This document shows, piece after piece, positions 1 to 10,609 of a stretch of 64,000 nucleotides of DNA. The notes under the pieces are model-generated. The model saw only the letters and a program-made list of their open reading frames with translations, was not told where the DNA came from and made no database searches. The stretch is from Gari tellinella. Its lineage: Eukaryota > Mollusca > Bivalvia > Cardiida > Psammobiidae. Within the stretch, counting starts at the first letter, position 1. The number at the start of each line of letters is the position of its first letter. A program made the translations under genes and the position numbers. The DNA is taken from the NCBI GenBank assembly GCA_922989275.2, contig OV277871.1, positions 1,178,001 to 1,242,000 on the forward strand, read 5' to 3'.

Positions 1-322
1 TAAATTTGTAAAACTGAACATTTCTCAATCCCAAAACAGTTATTCAATTTTCCAGTTTACCATTCTGTAAAGGCACATAATTTGCTCTAAATGCAAGTGG
101 CTGCTAAATAAAGGAAAATCTAGAAATAATACTAAGTGGATCTAATTTGGATCCTGATCATAATAATTGCTGAATCACCAGCAGTTTTGCCTGACCGTTT
201 TGGACACAAAGTTTGAGATTAGGGATTAGTTACGTTTAACTAGTAGAGAATGTCTTCAACCCATTACCATATAGATACAGCTTTATTTTACTCTTCCACT
301 GAAGAAAACAGTTCCACTTTAT

Positions 323-450
323 ATAAGAAATGAATGGATTTTTTTCGGCGTTCAAGCGAAATGAATGACAGAAAATTATCGGCAAATTTGCCGATAATTT
401 TCTGTCGTTCATTTCGCTTGAACGCTGAAAAATATCTGTTCATTTCTTAT
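323..450. repeat. 128-bp near-perfect palindrome without spacer
   Basis: Two 64-nt arms meet at 386/387 (centre AAATTT) with about six mismatches. The arm sequence is unlike the two hairpin cores that dominate the window. It follows a fragment of an HpA end (about 256-322, AACCCATTACCATATAGATA then a CTTCCACTGAAG box), so the palindrome seems to replace the middle of an HpA copy. Confidence 0.85.
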
Positions 451-655
451 ATTTACAATGTATTTGCTGTAATTTCTAATATTAGATTAACATTTTGTAA
501 GTATGCATGTATGTTTAATCCATATTAGAGGTTGATAACACAAATAATGTGTACCCTATCAGGAACAGCCATGACCGAATAACTGTAGCTGCGTACAATT
601 GAAAACAAAAAAATAAGTTCCATTGTTTACATTCTAAGATCGACAACTTTGACAG

Positions 656-699
656 TTTGGCGCGAAAATAACGATTTGACGTCATTTGAAGTGACGTCA
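656..699. promoter_or_regulatory. E2F-like site plus two CRE sites
   Basis: TTTGGCGCGAAA (656-667) matches the palindromic E2F/DP consensus. Two full TGACGTCA CRE/ATF octamers follow at 677-684 and 692-699, 15 bp apart. Three consensus sites in 44 bp suggest a promoter or enhancer. No coding exon was found beside it; a GT splice-like site (ATAAGGTATGT) lies near 767-777 on the plus strand. Function is inferred from motifs only. Confidence 0.45.
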
Positions 700-1049
700 T
701 TTTTAAAGTAGGATAAATATATCGGGTTTTTTTTGGCATAAAGGAATGCAGACAGTTGTTGTTTATAAGGTATGTCAATTTTCTTGCAAATTATCTCATT
801 AATAAGGAAGAATATTAGTCGGGAATCATGGTTTCCACTAATAGGAAGGCATAGATCAGTTAAGAACAAATTTTGAAAAAGTTTGCCAAATGTTTGATGT
901 CCCAAGTTCCAAAGATTAATTCGCGAATGAAAACTGCTTTATGCCCCGCCTCTTCTTCGAAACTTTTCCACAAGTCCCGCCCTCTCGGGAAATGGTGTTT
1001 ATATGAAATGAACACCCTTTTTGTCAATAGAATTGAATGGGGCGAATGT

Positions 1050-1231
1050 AAATATACAGGTATGAATATGTAACCATAAGAAATATTTTCGATATCCTAG
1101 CAGATGGTAGGTTAAAGCAGGTTGAAAGTACAGCAGAATGCGCCTTAAGGCGCATTCTGCTTTACTTCCAATCTGCTTTAAGTGCTCACCTGTCTTCAAA
1201 ACTAGAAACAGGCTATGGGGTAATGGGTTAA
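1050..1231 (+). mobile_element. HpA hairpin MITE, left-truncated
   Basis: Core-1 hairpin with apex GCGCCTTAAGGCGC, then the standard right end GGCTATGGGGTAATGGG and terminal TTAA (1228-1231). The outer left part is lost. Confidence 0.8.
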
Positions 1232-1271
1232 GCAGCAACTTTTATTCCTACAGGACAGCTCTCGATCTGCA

Positions 1272-1604
1272 TACAGTACTGAACCTTATTAAATTGATAA
1301 TCGCAAGCAAATTGCCATCGAATTGCCATCAAATCGCCATCGAATCGGGCGCTTCAAAAAGCAAATCGTGTGCTTGAGTCGTTTCACGCGATTTTTCCGA
1401 AGCGGTTGTGACAAAAATGGAATCGAAAAACATTAACGAAGGCATATTTGCGAATATTGGTGAGATACACAATTCAGGCAAACTTAACGCGTTAATTGCT
1501 TTGGAAAATATTCACAAGCGAATTGCCATCGAATTGCAAGCGAATTGCCATCGAATTGAAAGCGAATCGCAAAAATTGTTAATTTAATAAGATTCAGTAC
1601 TGTA
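1272..1604. mobile_element. TA-flanked MITE with internal CGAATTGCCAT repeats
   Basis: Inverted ends begin TACAGTACTGAA and match over about 25 bp, starting and ending in TA as in Tc1/mariner/pogo elements. The interior repeats GCGAATTGCCATCGAATTG several times near both ends. A 56-codon reading frame (1417-1587) is present but matches nothing I know. Confidence 0.7.
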
Positions 1605-1761
1605 ACAGTTTGCTCCTGCATTAGACAGTTACTTGTCTTAAGAGATCTCAATTTTTTTTTTTATCAAATGGCCGCTAAACAAAGAATTTACTGATTTTAT
1701 TGATGAAGACTAAAACCTCTCGTCTTACGATAAATACATGAGATAAGATTTTAGGTGTTTT

Positions 1762-1845
1762 AGACAGGTGGCTGCTTAAAACAAGATGAAAGTGAAGCAG
1801 AAATCTGCTTCAATATCATCTTGTTTTAACCTGCCACCTGTCTTA
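1762..1845. repeat. Core-1-like hairpin
   Basis: Arms AGACAGGTGGCTGCTTAAAA and the matching inverted arm. It resembles the F-type core without recognisable transposon ends. Confidence 0.6.
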
Positions 1846-2093
1846 GCCCATTACCACATAAATATGCCTTTTTATGCCTTTTATTTATTCCTTCACTGTT
1901 GAAAAAAGTGCAAATTTATAAATTCATGAATATGTCTATAACAATATTTGCTATAGTCGTAGCAAATGCTAGCTTAAAGCAGACTGAAAGTAAAGCAGAA
2001 TGTGCCTTAAGGCACATTCTGCTTTACTTTCAACCTGCTTTTAGTGGTCACCTGTATTCAAAACTACAAACCGGCAATGGGGTAATGGGTTAA
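1843..2093 (+). mobile_element. HpA hairpin MITE
   Basis: Starts TTAGCCCATTACCACATAAA, ends GGGGTAATGGGTTAA. Core-1 hairpin with apex GTGCCTTAAGGCAC. Confidence 0.85.
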
Positions 2094-2146
2094 CCCCACC
2101 AATAAGCCTACATTTCAGTGGTAGTAATAGACAGGTTTTACTGTAC

Positions 2147-2318
2147 CTACACTTAGCTTGTAGATGACCGACTGTGATGCCCTCTCCATGAGCTTGATGA
2201 AGTCACACAGAATCTTGACGACACTGAGGTTTTCTTTCAGGGTGAACTCCCCGTCCTTGTAGCCAGTGTAGTCTTCATCTAGGTATTTCGCCCGTATTGC
2301 CTCCCACCTCACAGCATC
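2147..2318 (-). CDS. Internal exon of an unidentified gene (gene X)
   Basis: Minus-strand exon bounded by CCTTTCAG before 2318 and GTACAG after 2147. It reads from phase 0 and contains WEAIRAKYLDEDYTGYKDGE and VVKILCDFIKLMERASQ, so it looks globular and mostly helical. The codon frame joins directly to the exon at 5837-5986, which ends in phase 0. Downstream exons must lie to the left of the window. I do not recognise the protein; a helical-repeat (ARM/HEAT-like) protein is possible but unproven. The sequence stands out from its surroundings by higher GC and lack of repeats. Confidence 0.8.
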
Positions 2319-2335
2319 CTGAAAGGTTTATGGTC

Positions 2336-2723
2336 TTAACGTACCAATGCCTGAATGTACCAGTCTCGATGTACCATTTTTCTAGACTGAACGTACCATA
2401 ATATAAAATTGATAGAAACAATTTTATTATACTATTTTTTAAATAAAGAAATGGTTTGTAATTATTCCCAATCTTATTTGATTGAAATATGATATTGGTA
2501 GTTAACTTCTACAAAAAGTGGATAATACTCACATAGGAACATTGTATTTACAAAAATCTTTCATTTCATCCAAGTAGCACATATAAAGCACTATTTTACA
2601 TTTTTTCATCAACTAATAATGGTCAATTATTGTTGTAATATACATGTAGTTTTTTTTAAAATGGTACGTTCAGACTGAAATGGTACATTGAGGCAATGGT
2701 ACGTTCATGCAATGAGACATTAA
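2336..2723. mobile_element. TTAA-flanked MITE with GTACCAT-rich inverted ends
   Basis: Both ends are about 65 bp, imperfectly inverted, and built from repeated GTACCAT/ATGGTAC words (for example GAACGTACCAT near both ends). TTAA sits at both edges (2336-2339 and 2720-2723). The middle is AT-rich with no coding. It sits in the intron just upstream of the gene X exon at 2147-2318. Confidence 0.65.
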
Positions 2724-2776
2724 GACTAGCTACCTCCTGAAACATGTTCAGTGGAGAAGACATTATTCTTTCCCGT

Positions 2777-3028
2777 TTAACTCATTACCCCATAGCCTGT
2801 TTCTAGTTTTGAAAAATGGTGACCACTTAAAGCAGGTTGAAAGTAAAGCAGAATGCGCCTTAAGGCGCATTCTGCTTTACTTTCAGCCTGCTTAAAGCTA
2901 CCATCTGATAGAATATAGAAAATATTTCTTATGGTACATATTCATGACTGCAAAAATTGGAACTAATTTCTTCCGTGGAACAATAATTTAGAGATGTAAA
3001 AAGGCATATTTATGTGGTAATGAGTTAA
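2777..3028 (-). mobile_element. HpA hairpin MITE, reverse
   Basis: TTAACTCATTACCCCATAGC to TTATGTGGTAATGAGTTAA; core-1 hairpin with apex GCGCCTTAAGGCGC. Complete copy with TTAA at both ends. Confidence 0.9.
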
Positions 3029-3239
3029 ATGCAAACAAAACAAAAATGCAATACTCTTAAATGGAGAAATTTACATTTAAAAAAAAATTTCATATGGTTC
3101 ATTTTGGTCTGAGTGGCAAATGTGAGTCAGCGTCTGATCTAACTCCAAACTGTTTGCAATGGTCATATTAGTTTTAACGTAAATGCTTTTATCAGGAATT
3201 AATAAAGTCTTCTCTACTGTATGTACTGGTACATTCATT

Positions 3240-3496
3240 TCTCCTTTTTATACCTTTACTTATTCCGCTACTGATGAAAATAGACCCAGGTCTACTTGAT
3301 ACAGTCATGAATAAATATACACCATAAAAAATAGTTGCTATATCCTAGCAGATGGTAGCATAAACAAGGACGAAAGTAAAGCAGAATGAAAGTAGGGCAT
3401 ATTACACCTTTGGGCACATTACTTGCTTTACTTTCAACCTGCTTTAAGTGGTAACCTGTCTTTAAAACTAGGAACAGGCTATGGGGTTATGGGTTA
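3240..3496 (+). mobile_element. HpA hairpin MITE, diverged
   Basis: Right end GGCTATGGGGTTATGGGTTAA. The left hairpin arm is disturbed by a short insertion (GAATGAAAGTAGGGC), so the stem is imperfect. Confidence 0.75.
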
Positions 3497-3555
3497 ATAG
3501 GGCTTGATCAAGATCCACTCTGAAAGTATTTATTCACATGTAAAAAGAAAGAGCT

Positions 3556-3808
3556 TTAACCCTTTCCCCCATAGAAATGCCTTTTAGTGGATTCACTTTA
3601 TTCCTCCGCTGAAGAAAATAGTTCCAATTTAAACAGTCGTGAATATGTATCATAAGGAATATTTTCTTTAATCTGGAAGGTGTTAACTTAAAGCAGGCTG
3701 GAAGTAAAGCAGAATGCCACTTAAGGCACATTCTGCTTTACTTTCAACCTGCTTTAAGAAGTAAACTATTTTCAAAACTAGAAACGGGCTTATTGGGTAA
3801 AGGGTTAA
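3556..3808 (+). mobile_element. HpA hairpin MITE
   Basis: TTAACCCTTTCCCCCATAGA to TTGGGTAAAGGGTTAA; core-1 hairpin with a CACTTAAGG apex. Confidence 0.85.
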
Positions 3809-4244
3809 CAACAGACATTTTGAACAAATGACATTTATAAAGTACTCAGATGGTTAACTCTCCCTCCACCATAAATACACCATTTTACTCTTTTTATATT
3901 CATCAACTAAGAAGGAAGGTAAACCCTATGCAGCTAGGGAATCCTGAACATAATCCACATTTCCAGTACTTAGACAGGAACTTAAAGGCAGTACATGTAT
4001 GTAGCTGTCAAGTAGCCAAAATCGCACATTTTTTAAACCTGAAAATTCAGGCAAATACGTAATCTAAACATATAAAAAGAAGTAATCCGCGATGATTATG
4101 GAGGAAACATTGCTTACAAACCCATGAATTTGGTGGAAAGATTAGTCGATTTTTAAATCGGTTTGTTGACATCCGATCAACGACGGAGATTTTCCGAGTT
4201 CGTTCGGCTTGCGCCCGGTAAAGATGTTTTCATAGCTCATAATT

Positions 4245-4700
4245 AGTGTTTTCTTCTGCCTTGGCAGAGTTATTTTTAGATTGGAACATTCTAAAACTTT
4301 AAAAGGGATGAGTATTCCCTACATCCAGCAAGAGACATTGATAGCTGTATTTATTGTGCGCAATACACAGTAGAGAATACATATTTCTTACCCGTTTAAA
4401 CGCAAACGCAATGCACTAAACTGTGGAAATTTACTTTTAGAAATTTTATCTAATTTTTTAATCTGAGTAGCAAATAAGTTTGAGCCTGATCAGACGCCGA
4501 GTTACCCGGCGTCTGATCTGGCTCCTACCTGTTTGCAATGTAAATAATAGTTTTGAATACAAATGCGTTTATTGGGAAAGAATAAAATATCAGTAAAGTT
4601 AGCACAGCGGTCTCGTGCTGCATGCGGATCATACTTATCTCAAGTAGGAAAGTGTACGATTATGTATTCGATGTTACCTTCCTTACAGTGGAGAAAATGT
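4245..4700 (-). mobile_element. Truncated relative of the 14881-15365 element
   Basis: In inverse order it shares TTCTTCTGCCTTGGCAGAGT, the GTTTAAACGCAAACGCA box, a core-2 hairpin (GACGCCGAGTTACCCGGCGTC, about 4493-4513), the TTTATTGGGAAAGAATAA box and the TCTCGTGCTGCA segment with the element at 14881-15365. One end is degraded. Confidence 0.6.
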
Positions 4701-4790
4701 TATTCTTTCCCAACAAACACGTTTACGCTAAAACCATGATTTCAATTGCAAACAGTTAGGAGCAGATCAGACGCCGCTTTTACATGTAAA
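4693..4790 (+). mobile_element. HpE left-half fragment
   Basis: TACAGTGGAGAAAATGTTATTCTTTCCC followed by the left arm of core 2 (GCAAACAGTTAGGAGC...GACGCCG). The right half is missing. Confidence 0.65.
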
Positions 4791-5139
4791 AGGAAATTTT
4801 GGCCTTATGGTGCATATGGCATTAAAGACATTACATGACCAAGCTTGGGTGGTAACACCTATCACCGTAGAAAGTTTAAGTCAAAGCATGGAGCTCATGC
4901 ACTTACTCAGCTAGCGTCTAGGCAAAGAATCATTCAGGCGTCTCATGTGAGGCCCGCACCTAATATTTAATAGCTTGGTTAGTAAAACCCATTGAAAAAC
5001 CTATTGAGATCTATTATGTAAGGGCCTCTATTATCTCAATTTTCTCATGCTCTATACATTGTACCGGTATACCTGTATTTTGACACCTAGTGAATACAAT
5101 GGGGGTGAATCAATGAATGGACTGGCTTAATGTCTTTAA

Positions 5140-5255
5140 AGCAGACTGAAGATAAAGCAGAACATTCCTTAAGGAGCATTCTGCTTTCATTTCAACCTGC
5201 TGTAGCGGTTACCTGCTTTCAAAACTAGAAACAGGTTATGGGATAACAAGTTAAC
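5140..5255 (+). mobile_element. HpA partial copy
   Basis: Core-1 hairpin (apex CCTTAAGGAG) and the right end CTAGAAACAGGTTATGGG. The left third is absent. Confidence 0.65.
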
Positions 5256-5574
5256 TAAATCGTTGTAATGTTCAAACCGAAGGACCCAGCAAGAACAAAC
5301 CCTGTCGATGCAAAGCTTAAGCTCACACCAAGAGATGTTTGTGGCGCTATATACGCCCATATATTCACTCACTTTCCAACATACAATGATTTGGGAAGCC
5401 TCATTTGCATACACCAACATTCCACGAACGTTACACTGTGTTAAACTGTTTTAACGCAAACAGAATTGCAAGATGAACATGAAAATCCTAAAGCTTGGGA
5501 CACCTTGTATAACTGCTTTAATCAATAAACTAATCAGCCTAATATCTGAACTTACTGCTTCTATCACACAGTAA

Positions 5575-5655
5575 ACTGAATGGCTAACAGTGTAGACCCT
5601 GATCAGACTGCTCCATTAGGAGCAGTCTGATCAGGGTCTATACTGTTTGCTCAGG
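5575..5655. repeat. Core-2 hairpin (B type)
   Basis: AACAGTGTAGACCCTGATCAG, apex TGCTCCATTAGGAGCA, then the inverted arm ending CTATACTGTTTGC. About 30-nt arms, nearly perfect. Confidence 0.8.
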
Positions 5656-5836
5656 TCTGATTGTCCAAATACTTAGGGGTACAGTTATTGTGGTATAACT
5701 GATGAAAAATTTTCATCTCACTATTAAAATCACATGTAAAATATACATGTTATACATGTCTTTGAGGAAATCAAATTCTTTAAAAAAAAAATTATTTTTT
5801 TAAAATAACTGATTAAAATAGCTGTATTAGCCTTAC

Positions 5837-5986
5837 CACCACCTCCAGTCTCTCTCGCAGCTCGTCATAGTTACCACATGGCTTACTGAGGACTTCCGAG
5901 AATATAGTAAGAACATCCACTATAGCGACCTTCAGGTCCTCAAGGTTACCTTGTGTGAACATATTCTTTGTCATCTTGTTGATACG
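5837..5986 (-). CDS. Internal exon of unidentified gene X
   Basis: A 150-nt minus-strand exon of exactly 50 codons, bounded by TTATTACAG before 5986 and GTAAGG after 5837. It begins RINKMTKNMFTQGNLEDLKV and ends YDELRERLEVV, with both boundaries in phase 0. It splices in frame to the exon at 2147-2318. Composition is helical and unlike the repeats around it. No catalytic motif or domain is recognised, so no function is proposed. Confidence 0.85.
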
Positions 5987-6108
5987 CTGTAATAATAAAC
6001 AATAAGATTTACAACTGATCATCTACTGAAAACCTTACTAGATACAATGTATATTAATATCGCTCAAAAAGATATTTTTTTTCTGTTATATCTTTTCCTT
6101 CCAAAACA

Positions 6109-6318
6109 TTAAGACCCAAGTCACGCATTTATGCATCATTTGCAAACAGTGTACCTGTGAGGAGTACACTTGTCTTATCCTTAAGGAGCCCTCTGATCAG
6201 GGTCTACACTGTTTGTCATTTTGACATATGTTGTATAAATCAACCCTAAAGAAAAAATGGACTTGACAACATTGAAAACTAGAATTGTCCATTTGAGGTT
6301 TCAGGGGGAATGCCTTAA
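6109..6318 (+). mobile_element. HpB MITE with half of its hairpin deleted
   Basis: TTAAGACCCAAGTCACGCAT to GGGGGAATGCCTTAA. Only the right hairpin arm (GGAGCCCTCTGATCAGGGTC) remains. Confidence 0.7.
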
Positions 6319-6479
6319 CCTGCTAAATGTTATGTTATATCTGCATCTGCAACAGTTTCTTTTATTGCTATTTAATATTGTAATCTGTAAGAATTGCCAC
6401 CTGCTAAAGTTCAACCAATGAACATTGTCCAGAACTTTGTAGAATTTAAATTTAAAATAGGGTAAGAGTATATGTAAAA

Positions 6480-7178
6480 CAGTTAGAATCCTGATGAGAT
6501 GCCAAGTTATTTGGCATCTCAGCTACATGCAAACCTTTTTGCAAAGGTATTCACTATTTGGCGGTATGCAAAGAATGGACTCTTACAGAATTGAATGCTG
6601 AATATGTCATCTACTAAAGTTTAGAAGAAAAAATTCTTTATATTTACAGAATATCCCAATGTTTGTTGATGCACACATGCATGCACATGATTCAAAATTC
6701 ACAGGTAAACATACACACACAAATTAGTCTCAAAGTGAAAAAATGAATAGGTTATTGGTTTTACCATTATATTAACATCTAAGTTAATCTGTTTTGCGCC
6801 CAGTGGGTTCTTCCATGCTTATAATTATTGGATCAGTCCATTTTTTATCTAAGGGGTGCCTTGTCTAAATTTTCATTTTGTTTTTTAATTGAAATTCCTA
6901 TCAGCAAACAATGTAGAGTTTGATCAGATGAGGCATCTGATTGGAGTCTACATTGTTTGCCTATGTCCCATATATGAATTTCCCCCAATGGATTCTTCCA
7001 TGCTTATATATTGTATCAGTTCATTTTATTTTAATATAATCTAAGGGGTGCCTGGTCTAAATTTTCTTTTTGTTTTTAATTGAAATTCCTTTCAGCAAAC
7101 AGTGTAGACTTTGATCAGATGCTGCATTATGCAGCATCTGATCGGAGTCTTCATTGTTTGTCTATGTCTCATATATGG
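6480..7178. repeat. Core-2 hairpins and a 185-bp tandem duplication
   Basis: One hairpin lies near 6485-6545. A unit starting TTCTTCCATGCTTAT at 6808 repeats at 6993; each unit carries its own core-2 hairpin (about 6905-6960 and 7093-7160). The second hairpin's apex is ATGCTGCATTATGCAGCAT and the first is a shorter GATGAGGCATC. The duplication came first and the stems diverged later. Confidence 0.7.
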
Positions 7179-7621
7179 GGTCTTGGGCACTAATAGGTTA
7201 AACAGCATCAAATGAGGAAGGGTGGAAATATATAGGGACAGATGGCTACATAAATCAGGATAAAAGTAATTAAAAAGGGAACAATAAAAGAGAGCATTCT
7301 GAATTATTTTTATCCTGCAATACGTAGTCACCTGGCTTACGGACACTTTTGAGTGATATTACACATGCATTTGTTTGTCAGAAGTTTGGAACTATTTTTG
7401 ATTGTATAACATTATGACATTGATTGAAACTTGAAGATAGTTCAATTGACTTCTTGTTAGCAAATACAAATAAAAACATGATTAGCATCAATACTTAAGT
7501 TAAAAGAATCTGGAGACATGTACAGTGTTCCCTCTCTTTAATGACACTCAATGGGAGACAAAGATTGTTTGTGTTGTTCGGAGGGAGTTGTTATAGTGAG
7601 GGAAACTGGCTTAAATTAATC

Positions 7622-7695
7622 AATTTTGCAAACAGCTTTAATCCAGATCAAGCTCCGCGTAATGAGCTTCTGATCTGGATTCAAGCTGTTCGACA
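7622..7695. repeat. Core-2 hairpin
   Basis: GCAAACAGCTTTAATCCAGA ... TCTGATCTGGATTCAAGCTG with apex AGCTCCGCGTAATGAGCT. Surrounding sequence is diverged transposon. Confidence 0.7.
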
Positions 7696-7847
7696 CTTGT
7701 CATTAAGTTTTCTTGTGTCAAACTGTCCAATATGTGACTTTGAGAAAAACAGCAGACGCCAATTTTAAGCAGACTATATTGCAATCAATTTTTGCAATCA
7801 ATGGTAACATTTTTTTGCTGTTAATGTGCAAAGAGTAAAACCCTGAT

Positions 7848-8089
7848 TAACCAATTACCCCATAAATACGCCTTTTTATGCCTTTAATTTATTTGTCCAC
7901 TGAGGAAAATAGTTCCAATTTATATTGTCATGCCTATATATCATTAGAAATATTTTCTTTATTCTATTAGATGGTAGCTTAAAGCAGGCTGAAAGTAATG
8001 CAGAATGTACCTTGAGGTGCATTCTGCTTTACTTTAAACTTGCTTTAAGTGGTTACCTATTTTCAAAACTAGGAACAGGCCATGAGGTA
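7848..8089 (+). mobile_element. HpA MITE, right end interrupted
   Basis: Normal left end (CAATTACCCCATAAATACGCC) and core-1 hairpin. At GGCCATGAGGTA it runs straight into the next element and the terminal TTAA is lost. Confidence 0.75.
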
Positions 8090-8385
8090 CAGTATAATAT
8101 CTGTCGATCGACACCTCTCTCGACCGAAAACCTCTGTTATCCGACCCTGCTGTTTGGTCCCGGCAGATTCTCTATATATTTTATGTAACCTAACTCTCTC
8201 TTGATCGGATCCTCTGTTAACCGTTATCCGACATACCTTGACGGACCAAAAAAGGCAAATTAGAGGTTTTTCAAACCGTTATCCGACAGTATGTTGACCT
8301 TTGATCATTGACCGACAACCTCTCTTAACCGACTTACAAACATGGAACCATGGGGTGTCGGATAACGGAGGTTATACTTTAATAG
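8090..8385. mobile_element. Pogo/Tigger-like MITE
   Basis: CAGTATAATATCTGT at the left and GGAGGTTATACTT at the right, with repeated CTCTGTTATCCGAC and GTCGGATAACGG words, resembles Tc1/mariner-pogo non-autonomous elements inserted at TA. It sits inside the right end of the HpA copy at 7848-8089. Confidence 0.6.
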
Positions 8386-8627
8386 ATTAAATTGGATGAG
8401 ATTGCATTATCCTATTGGACGTTTAAACAATTATACAGAGGTCAAACACAATATTAGAACTGAAAACATTAAGGAATTAATAGTTGTGGTATGTGATAAA
8501 CATTGAACAATGTGTCATTCTCACAAATATGTGATTCTCATACCAGATTTTCATGCTCCATGCTGTAAGAAATAGTAATATAAGACAAACATGAATACCA
8601 ATACATAGAGTAATTTGTTTCATTATA

Positions 8628-9068
8628 CAGTAAAACCGGTCTATTACAATGACTTAAGTGTGTTAATTACCAGGTGTTAAGGCAGTTGATTGCTTAAAGT
8701 AAGGTGAAAGTAAAATAATACCGGTAAGCTCCTTTAGGAGCTTTCTGTTTTATACTCACCTAGCTTTAAGCTGTCTTTTTACCCATTACCCCATAAATAC
8801 ATCTTTTTACGCCTTTTATTTATTCCTTCATTGAAGAAAATAATTCCAATTGATAAAGTAAAGAATATGTTCCATGAGAAAGATTTTCTATATCCTAGCA
8901 GATGATAGTGAAAGTAAAGCAGAATGCGCCTTAATGTGCATTCTGCTTTACTTTCAACCTGCTTTAAGTGGTCACCTGCCTTCAAAACTAGAAACAGGCT
9001 AATTGGGGTAAAGGGTTGAGTTATTAACTGGCCTTCTTTTTAACAGTCATAATAGAGAGGTTTTACTG
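8628..9068. mobile_element. HpF MITE interrupted by an HpA copy
   Basis: Outer element: CAGTAAAACCGGTCTATTAC ... ATAGAGAGGTTTTACTG, flanked by TA (8626-8627 and 9069-9070), with its own GCTCCTTTAGGAGC hairpin. An HpA copy (about 8779-9019, apex GCGCCTTAATGTGC) is inserted before the right end, so HpF is the older of the two. Confidence 0.8.
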
Positions 9069-9234
9069 TATGGTGTGTAATGTGGAGTTAAAATTGCACT
9101 AAGAATAATTGTCATTTCTGCTTGTATATAAATATTTATTTATTAACCCTTAGCCCGCAGAAATATCATCTGCTTTGAAACGCATGTGCAAAAAAGATTA
9201 AACTAAGATTTATACACTTTTAAATTAAAGATCC

Positions 9235-9625
9235 TTAACCCTTTACCCCATAGCCTGTTTCTATTTTTGAAGATAGTTGACAACTTACAGCAGGTTGAAA
9301 GTACAGCAGAATGTGCCCTAAGGCACATTCTGCTTTACTTTCAGCCTGCTTTAAGCAACCACCTGCTAGAATATAGAAAATATTCCCATCCCTGATTTGT
9401 GGTGTGCTCAATTTATTCCTCCACTGAAGACATTAGTTCCAATTTACAAGTCATGATCATGTACTATTAGAAATATTTCCTATATATGTAGTATCAGATG
9501 TTAGCTTAAAGCAGGCTGAAAATAAAGCATGATGTGCCTTAAGATGCATTCTGCTTTACTTTCAACCTGATTTAAGTGGTCACCTGTCGTCCAAACTAGA
9601 AACAGGCTATGGGGTAAATAGTTAT
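9235..9625. mobile_element. Two HpA copies fused head to head
   Basis: A reverse copy (9235-about 9400) changes to a forward copy (about 9400-9625) at GATTTGTGGTGTGCTC. Each half keeps its own complete core-1 hairpin (apices GTGCCCTAAGGCAC and GTGCCTTAAGATGC). Confidence 0.75.
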
Positions 9626-9679
9626 GTCATTATTTGTTGTTATTGTTTTATCTGCAACAATTGTCATTTCCTATTGTTC

Positions 9680-9909
9680 TTAACTCTTTGCATGCTGGGT
9701 AATTGTTGTCGTCTGCAACCATTGTCGTCTGCTACTGTTCTAAATTAAGAATTTTCAAAATTTCTTTTCAAAAAAGGGTAAGACTGTCAAACAGTTTGGA
9801 TCTTGATGAGACGCCGCATTACGCGGCGTCTCATCTGGATCCAAACTGTTTGCAAATTTAAGGCAATCACTGTGGCGAACATATCCGCCGCTAGCATGCT
9901 AAGAGTTAA
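9680..9909 (+). mobile_element. HpC hairpin MITE
   Basis: TTAACTCTTTGCATGCTGGG to CTAGCATGCTAAGAGTTAA, with a core-2 hairpin (GACGCCGCATTACGCGGCGTC, about 9812-9832). TTAA at both ends. Confidence 0.9.
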
Positions 9910-10057
9910 TATAGACGTTTTTCAAAATTTCTTTCCAAATGGGTCAAAGTGTCAAATAGTTTGGATCTTGATGAGACATGGCATAACACAGCATCTAATT
10001 TAGCATCCAACTGCTTGCTCAGCTGATCACGATTTAACAGCTAGCATGCAAAGAGTT
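9906..10057 (+). mobile_element. HpC partial copy sharing the preceding TTAA
   Basis: Starts at the right TTAA of the previous copy and lacks the left third. Core 2 is degraded (GAGACATGGCATAACACAGCATC). Ends CTAGCATGCAAAGAGTTA. Confidence 0.7.
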
Positions 10058-10230
10058 ATCTGACTAAATGTTGAATATCAGAAGAAATTTATCACTTCTG
10101 ACTTTTATCTGACCCCTTTCTCTATTTCTTGTGAAACTTCTAGCCAACGCACTGAATACACCATGCATAAATATCTCATAAGTCAAATCAAAACAATAAA
10201 ACATCAACAAACATTATATGAATTAGAATA

Positions 10231-10404
10231 CAGTAGAACCTCTCTATTACGACCACTAAAAAGCCTTGGCAAATTGTCTGTATAAAAATCAGGTGAATGC
10301 TAAAAGCAATGTGAAGTGAAACAGAAAGCTCCTGTAAGCAGTAATCTGTCTTAAACGACTAATATTTGACACAATTTAGTGGTAGTTATAGAGAGGTTCT
10401 ACTG
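10231..10404. mobile_element. HpF MITE
   Basis: CAGTAGAACCTCTCTATTAC to ATAGAGAGGTTCTACTG, flanked by TA on both sides. The central hairpin is mostly deleted. Confidence 0.8.
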
Positions 10405-10539
10405 TATCTCAATTTATAATCTAATACAGGCAATGAAAAACATTGTCAATATCTCTAAGCCATTGAAATGCCATTCAACCTTTCCCCGTGGCACTTAATA
10501 CTTCTATGGCAATTAGTGTGCACTGACGTGTTTTTTTTT

Positions 10540-10606
10540 TAAAATAGTGTAGACCAAGGTCACACAGTTCCTGAAGGAGCTGTCTGATCAGGGTCTGCAC
10601 TGTTTT
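10540..10606. repeat. Core-2 hairpin (B type)
   Basis: AGTGTAGACCAAGGTCACACAG, apex TTCCTGAAGGAG, right arm TGTCTGATCAGGGTCTGCACTG. Confidence 0.65.
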
Positions 10607-10609
10607 CTT

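Noticed and set aside
1138..1377. Open frames with peptides like [19 protein letters not shown], found in many places
   Set aside because: All come from the core-1 hairpin read through its two arms. They occur in both strands and without a shared protein context.
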